64,000 nucleotides of DNA from Desulfosalsimonas propionicica (GTDB lineage Bacteria > Desulfobacterota > Desulfobacteria > Desulfobacterales > Desulfosalsimonadaceae): contig NZ_JACDUS010000013.1 in the NCBI RefSeq assembly GCF_013761005.1, positions 38,978-102,977 of the forward strand. The letters are read 5' to 3'. Positions 9,439 through 18,033 of this stretch are shown in pieces. The notes beneath the pieces are model-generated. The model had not been told where the DNA came from and did not search any database. It saw only the letters and a list, made by a program, of their open reading frames with translations. How positions within the stretch are numbered: position 1 is the first letter of the stretch; the number at the start of each line of letters is the position of its first letter. The translations under genes were made by a program, and so were the position numbers.

Positions 9439-9936
9439 ATGACAGCTATTGTGGCCATTGTGGGGGGGAGCAACTCCGGCAAGACAACCTTGATTGAAAA
9501 ATTGATTCCGGTGTTTACACGCAAGGGATATCGGGTGGGAACCATCAAGCATGTGATGCATGAAATGGTCTTTGATCAGAGCGGCAAGGACAGCTGGCGG
9601 CACGCCAGTGCCGGTGCCGACACTGTAATGGTGGACGCCGATGAACAGATCGTTTTGCTGAAAACCCGGATACGGCCGCGCGCTGCCGACCGGCTGAAGA
9701 ATTATGTCGCGGCCTATTTTTCAGACATGGACATTGTCCTGGCTGAAGGTTACAAAAAACAGAATCTGCCAAAAATTGAGGTGTACCGGGAAAACAGCCG
9801 CACCGGGCCCGTGTGCCTGGAGGACCCGGATTTGGCCGGCCTTGTAACAGATGCAAAAATGGATGCCGGGGTTCCGTGCCTCGGCCTTGATGACATTGAA
9901 TCCATAGTTCACTTGATTATTCAGACAATTTCATGA
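9439..9936 (+). CDS. mobB: molybdopterin-guanine dinucleotide biosynthesis adaptor MobB
   Basis: 165 residues. MobB is a small P-loop GTP-binding protein that assists MobA in making the guanine dinucleotide form of the molybdenum/tungsten cofactor. The Walker A motif GGSNSGKTT is at residues 9-17, directly after a beta strand (IVAIVG), and GTIKHVMHEM with a later LAEGYKKQNLPKIEVYR block fits the family. The start is ATG 9439 by family length; the GGGAG immediately before it is too close for an ideal ribosome site, so a slightly earlier start is possible. The stop overlaps the next ATG by 4 bp. The molybdopterin enzyme at 49323-51422 is a possible client. Confidence 0.9.
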   Translation: MTAIVAIVGGSNSGKTTLIEKLIPVFTRKGYRVGTIKHVMHEMVFDQSGKDSWRHASAGADTVMVDADEQIVLLKTRIRPRAADRLKNYVAAYFSDMDIVLAEGYKKQNLPKIEVYRENSRTGPVCLEDPDLAGLVTDAKMDAGVPCLGLDDIESIVHLIIQTIS

Positions 9937-10796
9937 AACAGGTTCTTAAAGCCGCTGTTTTGATTGCCGCAATGGTTTTCACCCAGGTCTGCCCGGGATG
10001 GACGCAAGATTACGAATTGGTGGAAACCACCGGCAGCGGCACCATTAACTGGACCCGGCGAATTGTTGAGGCAAAGGGGGCGGGCGGAGCTTTTCCGGAA
10101 GCCACCAATACGGCCGGCGGATGGGCCGCTGCATCCCGAAGCGCCAAACGTGATGCCTATTCACACCTGCTCAAAACCGTTGAAGATCTGCGCTTGAGCC
10201 GGCACGGCCGGGTGGGGACCCTGGTCGCAGATGACGACCGGATGCTTGCAAAAATTGAGCAGCTGTTGAAATCCTCGGAGGTCCGGGAGACGGTTTACCG
10301 GTCGGACGGAACAGTGGAACTGGTTCGCCGGATGTCGTTTTCCGGCGCCTTTTCACAGTTGATACTGCCGGAATCAATTGTTCAGCTGGAGATGAAAAAT
10401 CTGGGGCGCACCGCTCTGGACCCGGATCACAGGCCGTTTACCGGTTTGGTGGTGGACGCCCGGGGCGTGGATGTCAAGCCGGCCATGTGTTTTGCCATTG
10501 TGGATGAGGCGGGACGGGAGGTTTACGGGTCTGCTTACGTGAGCCGGGAATTTGTTGTGCAGCACGGCATGTGCGGCTACATCACCGATGCCTCGGCCGT
10601 GGACCAGATCGGACGGGTGGGGAGAAACCCCCTGACGGTCAGGGCTCTGGGCACCAGCGAGGATTCGGAAACCGATATTATGATCAGCAACACGGATGCA
10701 TCCCGGCTGCGCAGTACGGTGGACAACCTGTTTTTTCTTCGGGAATGCCGGGTTATCGTTGTTCGTAATCCGCTCAAAAAAAACCCCCGGCAGTAA
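9933..10796 (+). CDS. exported protein, possibly LPP20-like
   Basis: 287 residues. A signal peptide is visible at 1-25 (MKQVLKAAVLIAAMVFTQVCPGW). After it, residues 30-150 include WAAASRSAKRDAYSHLLKTVEDLRL and a later VRRMSFSGAFSQLILP stretch, a layout like LPP20/FlgT-type envelope proteins, where an alanine-rich helix precedes repeated strands. The C-terminal half has no motif I recognise. The gene overlaps mobB by 4 bp and is probably co-transcribed, but no functional link is evident. Its TAA stop codon is the loop of the terminator hairpin shared with metK. Function unknown; export is well supported. Confidence 0.75.
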   Translation: MKQVLKAAVLIAAMVFTQVCPGWTQDYELVETTGSGTINWTRRIVEAKGAGGAFPEATNTAGGWAAASRSAKRDAYSHLLKTVEDLRLSRHGRVGTLVADDDRMLAKIEQLLKSSEVRETVYRSDGTVELVRRMSFSGAFSQLILPESIVQLEMKNLGRTALDPDHRPFTGLVVDARGVDVKPAMCFAIVDEAGREVYGSAYVSREFVVQHGMCGYITDASAVDQIGRVGRNPLTVRALGTSEDSETDIMISNTDASRLRSTVDNLFFLRECRVIVVRNPLKKNPRQ

Positions 10797-10807
10797 CTGC
10801 CGGGGGC
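10776..10807 (-). terminator. terminator after metK, shared with the convergent gene
   Basis: A perfect 10-bp GC-rich stem (CCCCCGGCAG / CTGCCGGGGG) with a 3-nt loop is followed on the minus strand by eight T residues. The loop is the TAA stop of the convergent plus-strand gene, so coding sequence and terminator overlap. Confidence 0.88.
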
Positions 10808-10841
10808 TTTGGCCAAACATGGCGGGATGCACCCGTATTTT

Positions 10842-12011
10842 TTACAAACCGGCTTTGGACCGGATTTCATCGGCCTTGTTGGTTTTCTCCCAGCCAAAAT
10901 CCGGATCATTTCTTCCAAAATGTCCGTATGCCGCGGTTTTGTTATAGAAGGGGCGCAGCAGGTCCAGATATTCGGTGATGGCTGCCGGCCGCAGGTCAAA
11001 AACATCCCGGACGATTTCAACGGCCTTGTCCTCGGCGACATTGCCGGTGTTGAAAAAATCCACCAGAATGGAAACCGGCTCGGCCACGCCAATGGCATAG
11101 GCCAGCTGAACTTCGCATTTTTTCCCCAGACCGGCAGCAACCAGGTTTTTGGCAATATGCCGGCCCATGTAGCAGGCGCTGCGGTCCACCTTGGACGGGT
11201 CTTTTCCGGAAAATGCACCGCCGCCGTGTCTTCCCATCCCGCCGTAGGTGTCCACGATAATTTTGCGGCCTGTCAGACCGCAGTCGCCCATGGGGCCGCC
11301 AACTTCGAATTTGCCCGTGGGGTTGATGAAATATTTTGTTTCATCGCCGATCATCTCCGCGGGCAGCATTTTTTTGATCACTTCCTCAATGACGCCTTCC
11401 CTGATCTGGTCGTAGGTGACATCCGGGGTGTGCTGGGTGGAAATGACCACCGTATCGATACGCTTGGGCCGGCCGTCTTCATACTCGATGGTTACCTGGG
11501 ACTTGCCGTCCGGGCGCAGAAAGCCGAGTTCATTGTTTTTGCGGGCTTCGGCCAGCCGCCTGGTGAGCTTGTGGGCGTAGAGAATCGGCATGGGCATGAG
11601 TTCGTCGGTTTCATCGCAGGCATAGCCAAACATCAGCCCCTGGTCGCCGGCGCCCTGCTCCTTGTAAAGGCCTTTGCCTTCGTCCACGCCCTGGGCGATG
11701 TCCGGCGACTGTTTGTCAATGCTGGTTACAACTGAGCAGGTCTGCCAGTCAAAACCCATGTCAGATGAGCAATAACCGATATCCTTGATTGCGCTGCGCA
11801 CCACTTCCTGGAAATCCACCGTGGCCTTGGCCGTGATTTCCCCGGCTATAAAGGCAATGCCTGTGGTTACCAGGGTTTCGCACGCCACCCGGCATCGGCT
11901 GTCCTGGGAAAGAAATGCGTCGAGAACCGAATCGGATATTTTGTCGGCCACTTTGTCGGGATGGCCTTCTGTGACAGATTCTGAAGTAAACAGATGAGAT
12001 CTTTTTGACAT
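10842..12011 (-). CDS. metK: S-adenosylmethionine synthetase
   Basis: 389 residues, the normal length. It makes SAM from methionine and ATP. Signatures present are [13 protein letters not shown] at the N-terminus, [12 protein letters not shown] in the middle (the MetK GAGDQG motif) and [17 protein letters not shown] (P-loop-like GGGAFSGKD). AAGGAG lies 7 nt before the ATG. It follows panC by 72 bp and probably shares its transcript. The SAM-dependent N-methyltransferase at 14693 lies beyond the divergent DUF1015-panC-metK unit and is a plausible consumer of its product. Confidence 0.97.
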   Translation of the reverse strand: MSKRSHLFTSESVTEGHPDKVADKISDSVLDAFLSQDSRCRVACETLVTTGIAFIAGEITAKATVDFQEVVRSAIKDIGYCSSDMGFDWQTCSVVTSIDKQSPDIAQGVDEGKGLYKEQGAGDQGLMFGYACDETDELMPMPILYAHKLTRRLAEARKNNELGFLRPDGKSQVTIEYEDGRPKRIDTVVISTQHTPDVTYDQIREGVIEEVIKKMLPAEMIGDETKYFINPTGKFEVGGPMGDCGLTGRKIIVDTYGGMGRHGGGAFSGKDPSKVDRSACYMGRHIAKNLVAAGLGKKCEVQLAYAIGVAEPVSILVDFFNTGNVAEDKAVEIVRDVFDLRPAAITEYLDLLRPFYNKTAAYGHFGRNDPDFGWEKTNKADEIRSKAGL

Positions 12012-12083
12012 TGAACACTCCTTTTGTTTCAGGTTTATATTTTGATTTGTCCGGATTCACCTTATTGGTAAAAGATGCAGCCG

Positions 12084-12998
12084 TCAGCCCGGATTGTCCA
12101 CCTGCGGATATAAAATAATATTGTCAATCAGGCGGGTTTCGCCCACCCGGACCGCCAGGGCCATCAGTGCGGGCCGGTCAATGAATTTTTTATCCGCCAG
12201 GGTGTCCGGATCGCAAACGGCGATGTAATCAATACCTGTTTCCGGGGCCGAGCTGATGATTTTTTTGACCGTTTCAATCAGGGCGGCAGCTTTTGTTTCT
12301 CCTCGTGCCACGGCCTTTTTGGCCTCCTCCAGGCCGCGGTACAGCTCCAGGGCGGATTGGCGCTGGGAAGGGCTTAAGTACTTGTTTCTCGAACTCATGG
12401 CCAGTCCATCGGATTCCCTGACAATGGGGCCTCCGATAATATCGATGCCGAAATCAAGATCCCGGGCCATTTTGCGGATAATGGCCAGCTGCTGATAATC
12501 TTTTTGCCCGAAAACCGCATAGTCGGGCTGTACAATATGAAAAAGCTTGGCCACAATGGTCATCACCCCGGTGAAATGCGTGGGTCTGGATCTGCCGCAT
12601 AGATGTCCGGGCAGATGGGTCTGGGTGATATAGGTTTCGTAGTCTTCGGGATACAAATCTTTTTTATGGGGCATGAACAAAATGTCCACCCCGGTTTGCT
12701 CTGCCAGGGCTGCATCCCTTTCCGGGTCCCTGGGATAGGCGTCGTAATCCTCGCCCGGGGCAAACTGGGCGGGATTGACAAAAATGCTGGCAACAAGGGT
12801 GTCTGCCAGTTCCCGCCCTTTGCGCATCAAAGACAGATGGCCTTCGTGCAGATAGCCCATGGTCGGCACAAAGGCAATGGTGTTGCCCTGTGCGTGCAGG
12901 GTTTCAGCCGTTTTCCGCATTTGCCGGATGTCATCGATGGTTTTAATGGCAGCGGTCTCCTTTTTGTGCGTTGCCCCTTGTTTTTCTTTATCGTTCAA
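12084..12998 (-). CDS. panC: pantothenate synthetase
   Basis: 304 residues. It condenses pantoate and beta-alanine with ATP to make pantothenate for CoA. Clear motifs are FVPTMGYLHEGHLSLM (HIGH-type), VNPAQF, FGQKDYQQL and SSRNKYLSP (KMSKS-like). The annotated TTG at 12998 overlaps the end of the DUF1015 gene by 11 bp and has no strong ribosome site; an AAGGAG further in precedes an ATT codon about 18 codons later, so the true N-terminus is uncertain. Transcribed with the DUF1015 gene. Confidence 0.95.
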   Translation of the reverse strand: MNDKEKQGATHKKETAAIKTIDDIRQMRKTAETLHAQGNTIAFVPTMGYLHEGHLSLMRKGRELADTLVASIFVNPAQFAPGEDYDAYPRDPERDAALAEQTGVDILFMPHKKDLYPEDYETYITQTHLPGHLCGRSRPTHFTGVMTIVAKLFHIVQPDYAVFGQKDYQQLAIIRKMARDLDFGIDIIGGPIVRESDGLAMSSRNKYLSPSQRQSALELYRGLEEAKKAVARGETKAAALIETVKKIISSAPETGIDYIAVCDPDTLADKKFIDRPALMALAVRVGETRLIDNIILYPQVDNPG

Positions 12999-14316
12999 GC
13001 TGGTTAAATACCTGGCCGGTGACCGCCTTGGGGTAGTAGAAAGTGGTTTTTCTCGGCATTGTCAGGCCTGCTTCGGCAATTTTGCGAACCTGCTCATTGG
13101 TGGGCGGGTTTAAGATAAAGGCCATGTCGTAGTCACCATTTTCCACAAGCTCAACAGCCTCGTCATGGCTGCTTGTATAACCGATCAGGGAATGATCATC
13201 CAGGTTCTGCTTGTCAAAGCCCATCAGCTTCATCAAAATCAGGCGCGTGAGCACGGTGACATCCAGTCCCTGCAGAGGGGCGGCGATTTCGTCGCCAAAA
13301 AGGGTTTCCATGACACCGGGCTTTAATACCAGCGCATAACATGCCGGTTCATCTTTCATTACCAGGCCGATGATGTGGTCGTTTCGATGTTTGTGAAGGG
13401 ACTTGTCAAGCTGTTCTACTGCCTGCCCGGGGTCGGCTCCATCGCGGTCGAATTTCTCAATGTCAAAATATTGGGCTGCCTGCTGCATAAAATGCTGCCG
13501 GGTCTCTGCGGCCACGCTGGGAAGCAGCCTGTGCGTGGGCAGGATAATCAGGCCCTGGTCTTCGACCGCACACAAATACATCATGATAAAATTGGCCGGA
13601 TGGGTTTCATCAAAATCCGGATCATTCTGCCTGACCCACTCCCTGTAGTTTAAGGCGGTTTCATAACGGTGATGGCCGTCTGCAATAAACAGGCGCCGCT
13701 GTTCCATGGCTTCTGTGACCTGCCGGCACAGTTTTGGATCGGTTATCCGCCACATGCGATGGAAATGGCCGCTGTCATCAGTGAATTCTGCCTCCGGGGA
13801 AATCTGCTGAATGTGATCCTTCAGGGTCTGGAGGAGCCCGTCTTTGTCTGAATAAACCGAAAAAATATGGCTGAAATTGGCGTGACAGGCTTTCATGAGT
13901 TCCAGCCGCTCGGACTTGACCTTGGAAAAGGTCTCCTCGTGGGGCAGAATCACGCCGGATTCAAACGGCTCAAGCTGCACCGCCCCGATCAGTCCGTAAC
14001 GGGTCACGGATTTTCCTTCAATGGGAAAGGTCACCGTGGTGAGGTAAAAGCCCGGGGTTTCATCCCGGATCAGCACCCCGTTTTGCCGCCACTTCTGAAA
14101 ATCTGCGGCCGCACGGGTATAAGGGTTGTCGGTTTTGTCGTCCTTTTCTGTGACCAGGGCCTTGTCCAGCCGGATGGCATTGTTTGTATGGCGTTTGTAG
14201 TAGGCCTGCTGCTCTTCTTCAGAAATCACGTCGTATGGAGGCGTAACCACCAGTGAGAGGTCTTCGATTTTGCGGCGATTATAGCGGACGCCCCTGAAAG
14301 GGTATATCTTTGCCAT
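12988..14316 (-). CDS. DUF1015 family protein
   Basis: 442 residues. The start is ATG 14316 (M-A-K-I-Y-P-F), with AAGGAT 4 nt upstream; the family typically begins with this P-F-R-G-V-R-Y motif followed by VVTPPYDVIS. Other features are ILPHEETFSKVKSERLELM near residue 130, FIADGHHRYETALNYR near 225 and a C-terminal segment ending in PKPG/TNEQVRK-like sequence. The conserved HHR and acidic residues suggest an enzyme, but the family reaction is not established. It heads an operon with panC and probably metK, with its own promoter in the divergent region. No membrane segment is seen. Confidence 0.85.
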   Translation of the reverse strand: MAKIYPFRGVRYNRRKIEDLSLVVTPPYDVISEEEQQAYYKRHTNNAIRLDKALVTEKDDKTDNPYTRAAADFQKWRQNGVLIRDETPGFYLTTVTFPIEGKSVTRYGLIGAVQLEPFESGVILPHEETFSKVKSERLELMKACHANFSHIFSVYSDKDGLLQTLKDHIQQISPEAEFTDDSGHFHRMWRITDPKLCRQVTEAMEQRRLFIADGHHRYETALNYREWVRQNDPDFDETHPANFIMMYLCAVEDQGLIILPTHRLLPSVAAETRQHFMQQAAQYFDIEKFDRDGADPGQAVEQLDKSLHKHRNDHIIGLVMKDEPACYALVLKPGVMETLFGDEIAAPLQGLDVTVLTRLILMKLMGFDKQNLDDHSLIGYTSSHDEAVELVENGDYDMAFILNPPTNEQVRKIAEAGLTMPRKTTFYYPKAVTGQVFNQLER

Positions 14317-14404
14317 AAGTATCCTTTTTTCAGTATGTGGTTGCTCTTTCTGGTTCAGTTTTAGTGCGAACACTGACGGGGATTTTTTAAGCTTGAAGTT
14401 TTGA

Positions 14405-14433
14405 ATCATGACAAAAAAATTTTTTTTTGTCAA
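14405..14433 (-). promoter_or_regulatory. candidate sigma70 promoter of DUF1015-panC-metK, with overlapping palindrome
   Basis: On the minus strand TTGACA, a 17-nt spacer and CATGAT. The spacer is an A-tract followed by a T-tract, and 14409-14432 reads as a near-perfect palindrome (TGACAAAA..TTTTGTCA), which could bend DNA or bind a dimeric regulator. Confidence 0.55.
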
Positions 14434-14498
14434 CAGGCTTGTTATGATTTAGGAAAACTAATAAATTGTATAGGCAAACGATGCATTTAAAAAAAAGG

Positions 14499-14527
14499 TT
14501 GACAGCTTTTGATGTTTATTTTATGAT
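14499..14527 (+). promoter_or_regulatory. candidate sigma70 promoter of the methyltransferase operon
   Basis: TTGACA, a 17-nt spacer and TATGAT, close to consensus, about 166 bp upstream of the N-methyltransferase start. The AT-rich stretch 14528-14680 would form a long untranslated leader; no known riboswitch pattern was recognised in it. Confidence 0.65.
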
Positions 14528-14692
14528 ATCAAAATATTATATGTAATTTAATCAAATTACTCGGAAAAACTATGGGTTATCCTCGTTGAAACAATCTTTC
14601 AAGCAAGAGGGTATTATATTTTTTTGCAACAGACTAAAAGCAGTATAACTTATTAATTTTATAATATTTAATTCTAAAATAAGGAGGATATG

Positions 14693-15529
14693 ATGAGCAA
14701 CGATATTCCGGAACCCGTAAAAGTTACAAAATCTTATTATGATAGTGAGGATGCAGATAATTTTTACTACACCATATGGGGCGGAGAGGATCTGCACCTC
14801 GGAATTTATGAGTCGGAAAACGATACGATATTCGAAGCCAGCCGTCGGACGATTGACCACATGGCTTCCAGGTCCAGGTTCAAAGGGCAGAAGGCCAGTG
14901 TCATTGACCTCGGGGGTGGCTTTTCGGGCTCTGCCCGTTATCTGGCCAAGAATTACGGCTGGAGTGCGGTGGTGCTCAATCTGAGCGAAACCGAAAACAA
15001 TCGTGCCCGGAAAATGAACAAAGAGCAGGGCCTGGATCACATGATTGATGTGGTGGATGGCAATTTTGCGGAAATCCCCTATCCGGATGCCTCCTTTGAG
15101 CTGGTGTGGTCCCAGGATGCGATTTTGCACAGCGATAACCGGCAGAAGGTCCTCGAAGAGGCCCATCGGGTTTTAAAACCGGGCGGGGAGATGATTTTCA
15201 CCGATCCCATGCAGGCTGATGACTGCCCTGAAGGGGTGCTGGGGCCGATATATGAACGGATTCATCTGGAGTCCCTGGGGTCTCCGGGATTTTATCAGGA
15301 TTATGCAAAAAAAATCGGCTTTGAAGTTATTGGGTATGAATCTCTCCACCCTTATCTGGCCCAGCATTACGGCCGGGTTTTAACCGAGATGGAAGCCCGG
15401 GAGAAGGAACTGGAAAAGGTGGTCAGCCGGCAGTATATCGACAACATGAAAAAGGGCCTGCAGCATTGGGTCGACGGCGGCAACAAGGGCTATCTCACGT
15501 GGGGCGTGTTTCATTTCCGGAAAAAATAG
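14693..15529 (+). CDS. sarcosine/dimethylglycine N-methyltransferase-like SAM enzyme
   Basis: 278 residues, the size of bacterial sarcosine/dimethylglycine N-methyltransferases that make glycine betaine with SAM. The N-terminus YYDSEDADNFYYTIWGGEDLHLGIY closely resembles that family. The SAM site is DLGGGFSGSARYLA (about 70-83), then GNFAEIPYPDASFELVWSQDAILH and VLKPGGEMIFTDPM. Tandem ATGs occur at 14690 and 14693; the second has better spacing (5 nt) from AAGGAGG. It is the first gene of a long array with a corrinoid protein and two MttB-type methyltransferases, which in known systems demethylate betaines. That pairing is unusual. No glycine/sarcosine methyltransferase (GSMT) partner is nearby, so a related amine substrate is possible. 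Confidence 0.85.
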   Translation: MSNDIPEPVKVTKSYYDSEDADNFYYTIWGGEDLHLGIYESENDTIFEASRRTIDHMASRSRFKGQKASVIDLGGGFSGSARYLAKNYGWSAVVLNLSETENNRARKMNKEQGLDHMIDVVDGNFAEIPYPDASFELVWSQDAILHSDNRQKVLEEAHRVLKPGGEMIFTDPMQADDCPEGVLGPIYERIHLESLGSPGFYQDYAKKIGFEVIGYESLHPYLAQHYGRVLTEMEAREKELEKVVSRQYIDNMKKGLQHWVDGGNKGYLTWGVFHFRKK

Positions 15530-15672
15530 CCGGATCCGGGCGCACCAATTAAATAGATAAAAAGAAAATTCGCCAAAGTCAAAAACAGGCATAATCTTTT
15601 TATCATGCAGCGGAAATGCGGTTTTGGCAAAGTTTATGATTTTATACACCATTTACAAGGAGGAGGAGAAAC

Positions 15673-16311
15673 ATGGCAGTTGATTTGGGAAAAATGGCAG
15701 ATTTGCTTATCGCGGGCAAGGTCGAAGACGTCTCCGGCATGGTTCAGGAGGCCATTGATGAAGGCATGGCCTCACAGGAAATTCTTCAAAGCGGGCTGAT
15801 CGCCGGCATGGACGTTGTGGGCCAGCGGTTTAAGGCCTGTGAAATGTTTATTCCGGAGGTACTGCGCTCGGCCAAGGCCATGAGCAAGGGGATGGAAAAA
15901 TTGCGGCCCCTGCTGATTGAAAGCGGCGCGACCATGGCCGGTACCTTTGTTATCGGCACGGTTAAGGGCGACCTGCATGATATCGGCAAGAATCTGGTGG
16001 CCATGATGTTTGAGGGCGCCGGCTTCAAGGTGGTCAATCTCGGCATTGATCTCGACACCCAGGTGTTTGTGGATGCCGTCAAGGAACACAAACCCGATCT
16101 TCTTGGAATGTCCGCGCTTCTGACCACCACCATGCCCAAGATGGGCGAGGTGATCAACGCATTAAAAGAGGCCGGCATCCGGGACCAGGTCAAGGTTATG
16201 ATCGGCGGCGCACCGGTTACCGAGGAGTTTGCAAAGGAAATCGGCGCTGATGTTTACGGAGCCAATGCAGGCAGCTCTGTGGACAAGGCCAAGGAAGTGC
16301 TGGCCGCTTAA
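15673..16311 (+). CDS. methyltransferase corrinoid protein (MtbC/MtgC-like)
   Basis: 212 residues. Residues 1-90 form the helical cap typical of these proteins; the Rossmann B12 domain begins near 91 with GTVKGDLHDIGKNL, where D100-x-H102-x-x-G105 supplies the lower axial histidine for cobalt. It would carry the methyl group between an MttB-type donor enzyme and a methyl-THF methyltransferase. A strong AAGGAGGAGG ribosome site precedes the ATG. All partners are in the same array: two MttB homologs downstream, a RACo-like activator and a pterin methyltransferase. Substrate is set by the MttB partner and cannot be read from this gene. Confidence 0.93.
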   Translation: MAVDLGKMADLLIAGKVEDVSGMVQEAIDEGMASQEILQSGLIAGMDVVGQRFKACEMFIPEVLRSAKAMSKGMEKLRPLLIESGATMAGTFVIGTVKGDLHDIGKNLVAMMFEGAGFKVVNLGIDLDTQVFVDAVKEHKPDLLGMSALLTTTMPKMGEVINALKEAGIRDQVKVMIGGAPVTEEFAKEIGADVYGANAGSSVDKAKEVLAA

Positions 16312-16336
16312 TTCGTGGATCTTGAAAGCGGAGCGC

Positions 16337-16373
16337 AGCCGCGGCCTGAATGTTTTCATGTTCGACCGCGGCT
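16337..16373 (+). other. intergenic stem-loop between the corrinoid and MttB1 genes
   Basis: AGCCGCGG at 16337-16344 pairs with CCGCGGCT at 16366-16373 across a 21-nt loop. No T-run follows, so a processing or mRNA-stability element is more likely than a terminator. Confidence 0.4.
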
Positions 16374-16456
16374 TCGCGTTTCTGCCGGCCAACCCCTTAT
16401 CAGAACGTCAAAACCCGGCTGTATCTACGTTGCCGGGTACAGATAGGAGATAAACT

Positions 16457-17938
16457 ATGAAATCTGTAATGCCAGATATGCAACCGATGAATCAGACCGT
16501 GCAGGAAACCCCGCAGTTTCGGGTCCTGACCGAAGACCAGATCGAGCAGATTTATTTTGCCGCCCTGGATGTCCTCGAGCGGGTCGGTTCCCGGGTTCAC
16601 CACGACGAAGCCCTTGAACTGTTTCGCAGCAGCGGCGAGGCTGTGGTCGGAGATGACAAGCGCGTGCGCGTGCCGGCCTCCCTTGTGGAGCGGGCATTGA
16701 AAAATTATCCGCGCAAAATCACGCTTAAAGGCAGAAACGGTAAACGTTCCGTGGCCCTGCAAAAGGATCATGTCTACTTTGGTACGGGCTCGGATCTGCC
16801 CTTTACCTACGACCGCAAAACCGGAGAACGCCGGCGAACCACTTATAAGGACGTGATGGATGCCGGCCGTATTGTGGATTATCTGCCCAATTTCGATTTT
16901 TTTATGTCTCACGGCATTGTCAGCGATGCCCCCAATCCCCAGACCTACGACCGGCACCAGTTCATGGCCATGCTCGAAGGCTGCACAAAGCCCATGGTGC
17001 TTACCAGCGTGGACGGCGAAGGCCTTGAGGACTTGTGGAAAATGGCCTGTGTGTTTCAGGGCGGCGAAGAGGAGTTTCGTTTGAGCCCCATGTTTGTGGC
17101 CTATATTGAACCCATTTCTCCGCTGACAAATGATATTACCGCAGTGGAAAAACTTTTGTTTGCCGCGGAAAAGGGAATTCCGGCCATGTATACGCCGTGT
17201 CCCAGCTCAGGTGCTACAGCTCCGGCCACCATTGCCGGCATGCTGGTTCAGTCCCTGGCTGAAACCTTGCTGGCCATTGCGCTGTGCCATCTGAAAAAAC
17301 CCGGTATGCCGCTGATCATGGGCGGGGTCACCACGGTCATGGACATGCGCACCACCACCTATTCCTATGGTGCGCCTGAAATGTCGCTGGCCTCTGCGGC
17401 CAATACAGACGTTTCCAAGTGGCTCAACCTGATCATGTTTTCCACCGGCGGGTGCTCGGATTCCAAGTGCCTTGATGAGCAGGCGGCCATTGAGTCGACC
17501 ATCAGCAACCTGACCGCCTATCTTTCCGGGGCCAATCTGGTCCACGACGTTGGTTATATTGATTCCGGCGTGAACGCCTCCCTGGAAAGTCTTGTGATGA
17601 ATGATGAGATCATCGGGATGGTTCGCCAGATGGGCAAGGGCGTGAGAACCGATGAGGAATATCTGGCCCTGAAGGAAATTGATGAAGTGGGCCCGGGCGG
17701 CGAGTATGTCACCCATGACCACACTTACGAGCACTGGCGCGAGTGGTTTTTGCCAAAACTCATGGACCGCTCTGACTGGGAGACCTGGAACAACGAAGGG
17801 GCCAAGAGCATGTCGGACCGGGTCAATGAGGAAACCCAGCGGATCCTGGATACCCATGAGCCACTGCCCATTGATGACGATGCCAGAAAAGCGCTCAAGG
17901 AAATCATTGATGCGGCTGAAAAGCGCCATTCCAAGTAA
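16457..17938 (+). CDS. MttB-family corrinoid methyltransferase, non-pyrrolysine (copy 1)
   Basis: 493 residues, usual for the trimethylamine methyltransferase superfamily (COG5598). Family blocks include VLERVGSRVHHDEALELF, YIEPISPLTNDI, YTPCPSSGATAPAT, GGVTTVMDMRTTTYSYGAPE, STGGCSDSKCLDEQ and LSGANLVHDVGYIDSG. There is no in-frame amber codon, so it belongs to the non-Pyl branch (MtgB, MtpB, MtcB, MtyB), which demethylates quaternary amines such as glycine betaine, proline betaine, carnitine or butyrobetaine. AGGAGA lies 6 nt before the ATG. A neighbouring paralog shares the overall fold but differs at many positions, suggesting two substrates or a heteromer. The exact substrate cannot be read from the sequence. 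Confidence 0.9.
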   Translation: MKSVMPDMQPMNQTVQETPQFRVLTEDQIEQIYFAALDVLERVGSRVHHDEALELFRSSGEAVVGDDKRVRVPASLVERALKNYPRKITLKGRNGKRSVALQKDHVYFGTGSDLPFTYDRKTGERRRTTYKDVMDAGRIVDYLPNFDFFMSHGIVSDAPNPQTYDRHQFMAMLEGCTKPMVLTSVDGEGLEDLWKMACVFQGGEEEFRLSPMFVAYIEPISPLTNDITAVEKLLFAAEKGIPAMYTPCPSSGATAPATIAGMLVQSLAETLLAIALCHLKKPGMPLIMGGVTTVMDMRTTTYSYGAPEMSLASAANTDVSKWLNLIMFSTGGCSDSKCLDEQAAIESTISNLTAYLSGANLVHDVGYIDSGVNASLESLVMNDEIIGMVRQMGKGVRTDEEYLALKEIDEVGPGGEYVTHDHTYEHWREWFLPKLMDRSDWETWNNEGAKSMSDRVNEETQRILDTHEPLPIDDDARKALKEIIDAAEKRHSK

Positions 17939-18033
17939 TTGAGAAATATCCGGCTCCCGGCCTGCGGCCGGAAACCCAAATGGATTTGCCCGCAGACCGG
18001 ATTTGGCGGATAGATCAGATAAGGAGAATGCAA

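Noticed and set aside
10809..11735. 308-codon plus-strand frame over metK
   Set aside because: Antisense to metK, which is unmistakable; composition follows metK codons.
14528..14680. Riboswitch in the leader of the methyltransferase operon
   Set aside because: No conserved core of SAM, glycine, cobalamin or THF riboswitches was recognised; the stretch is just AT-rich.
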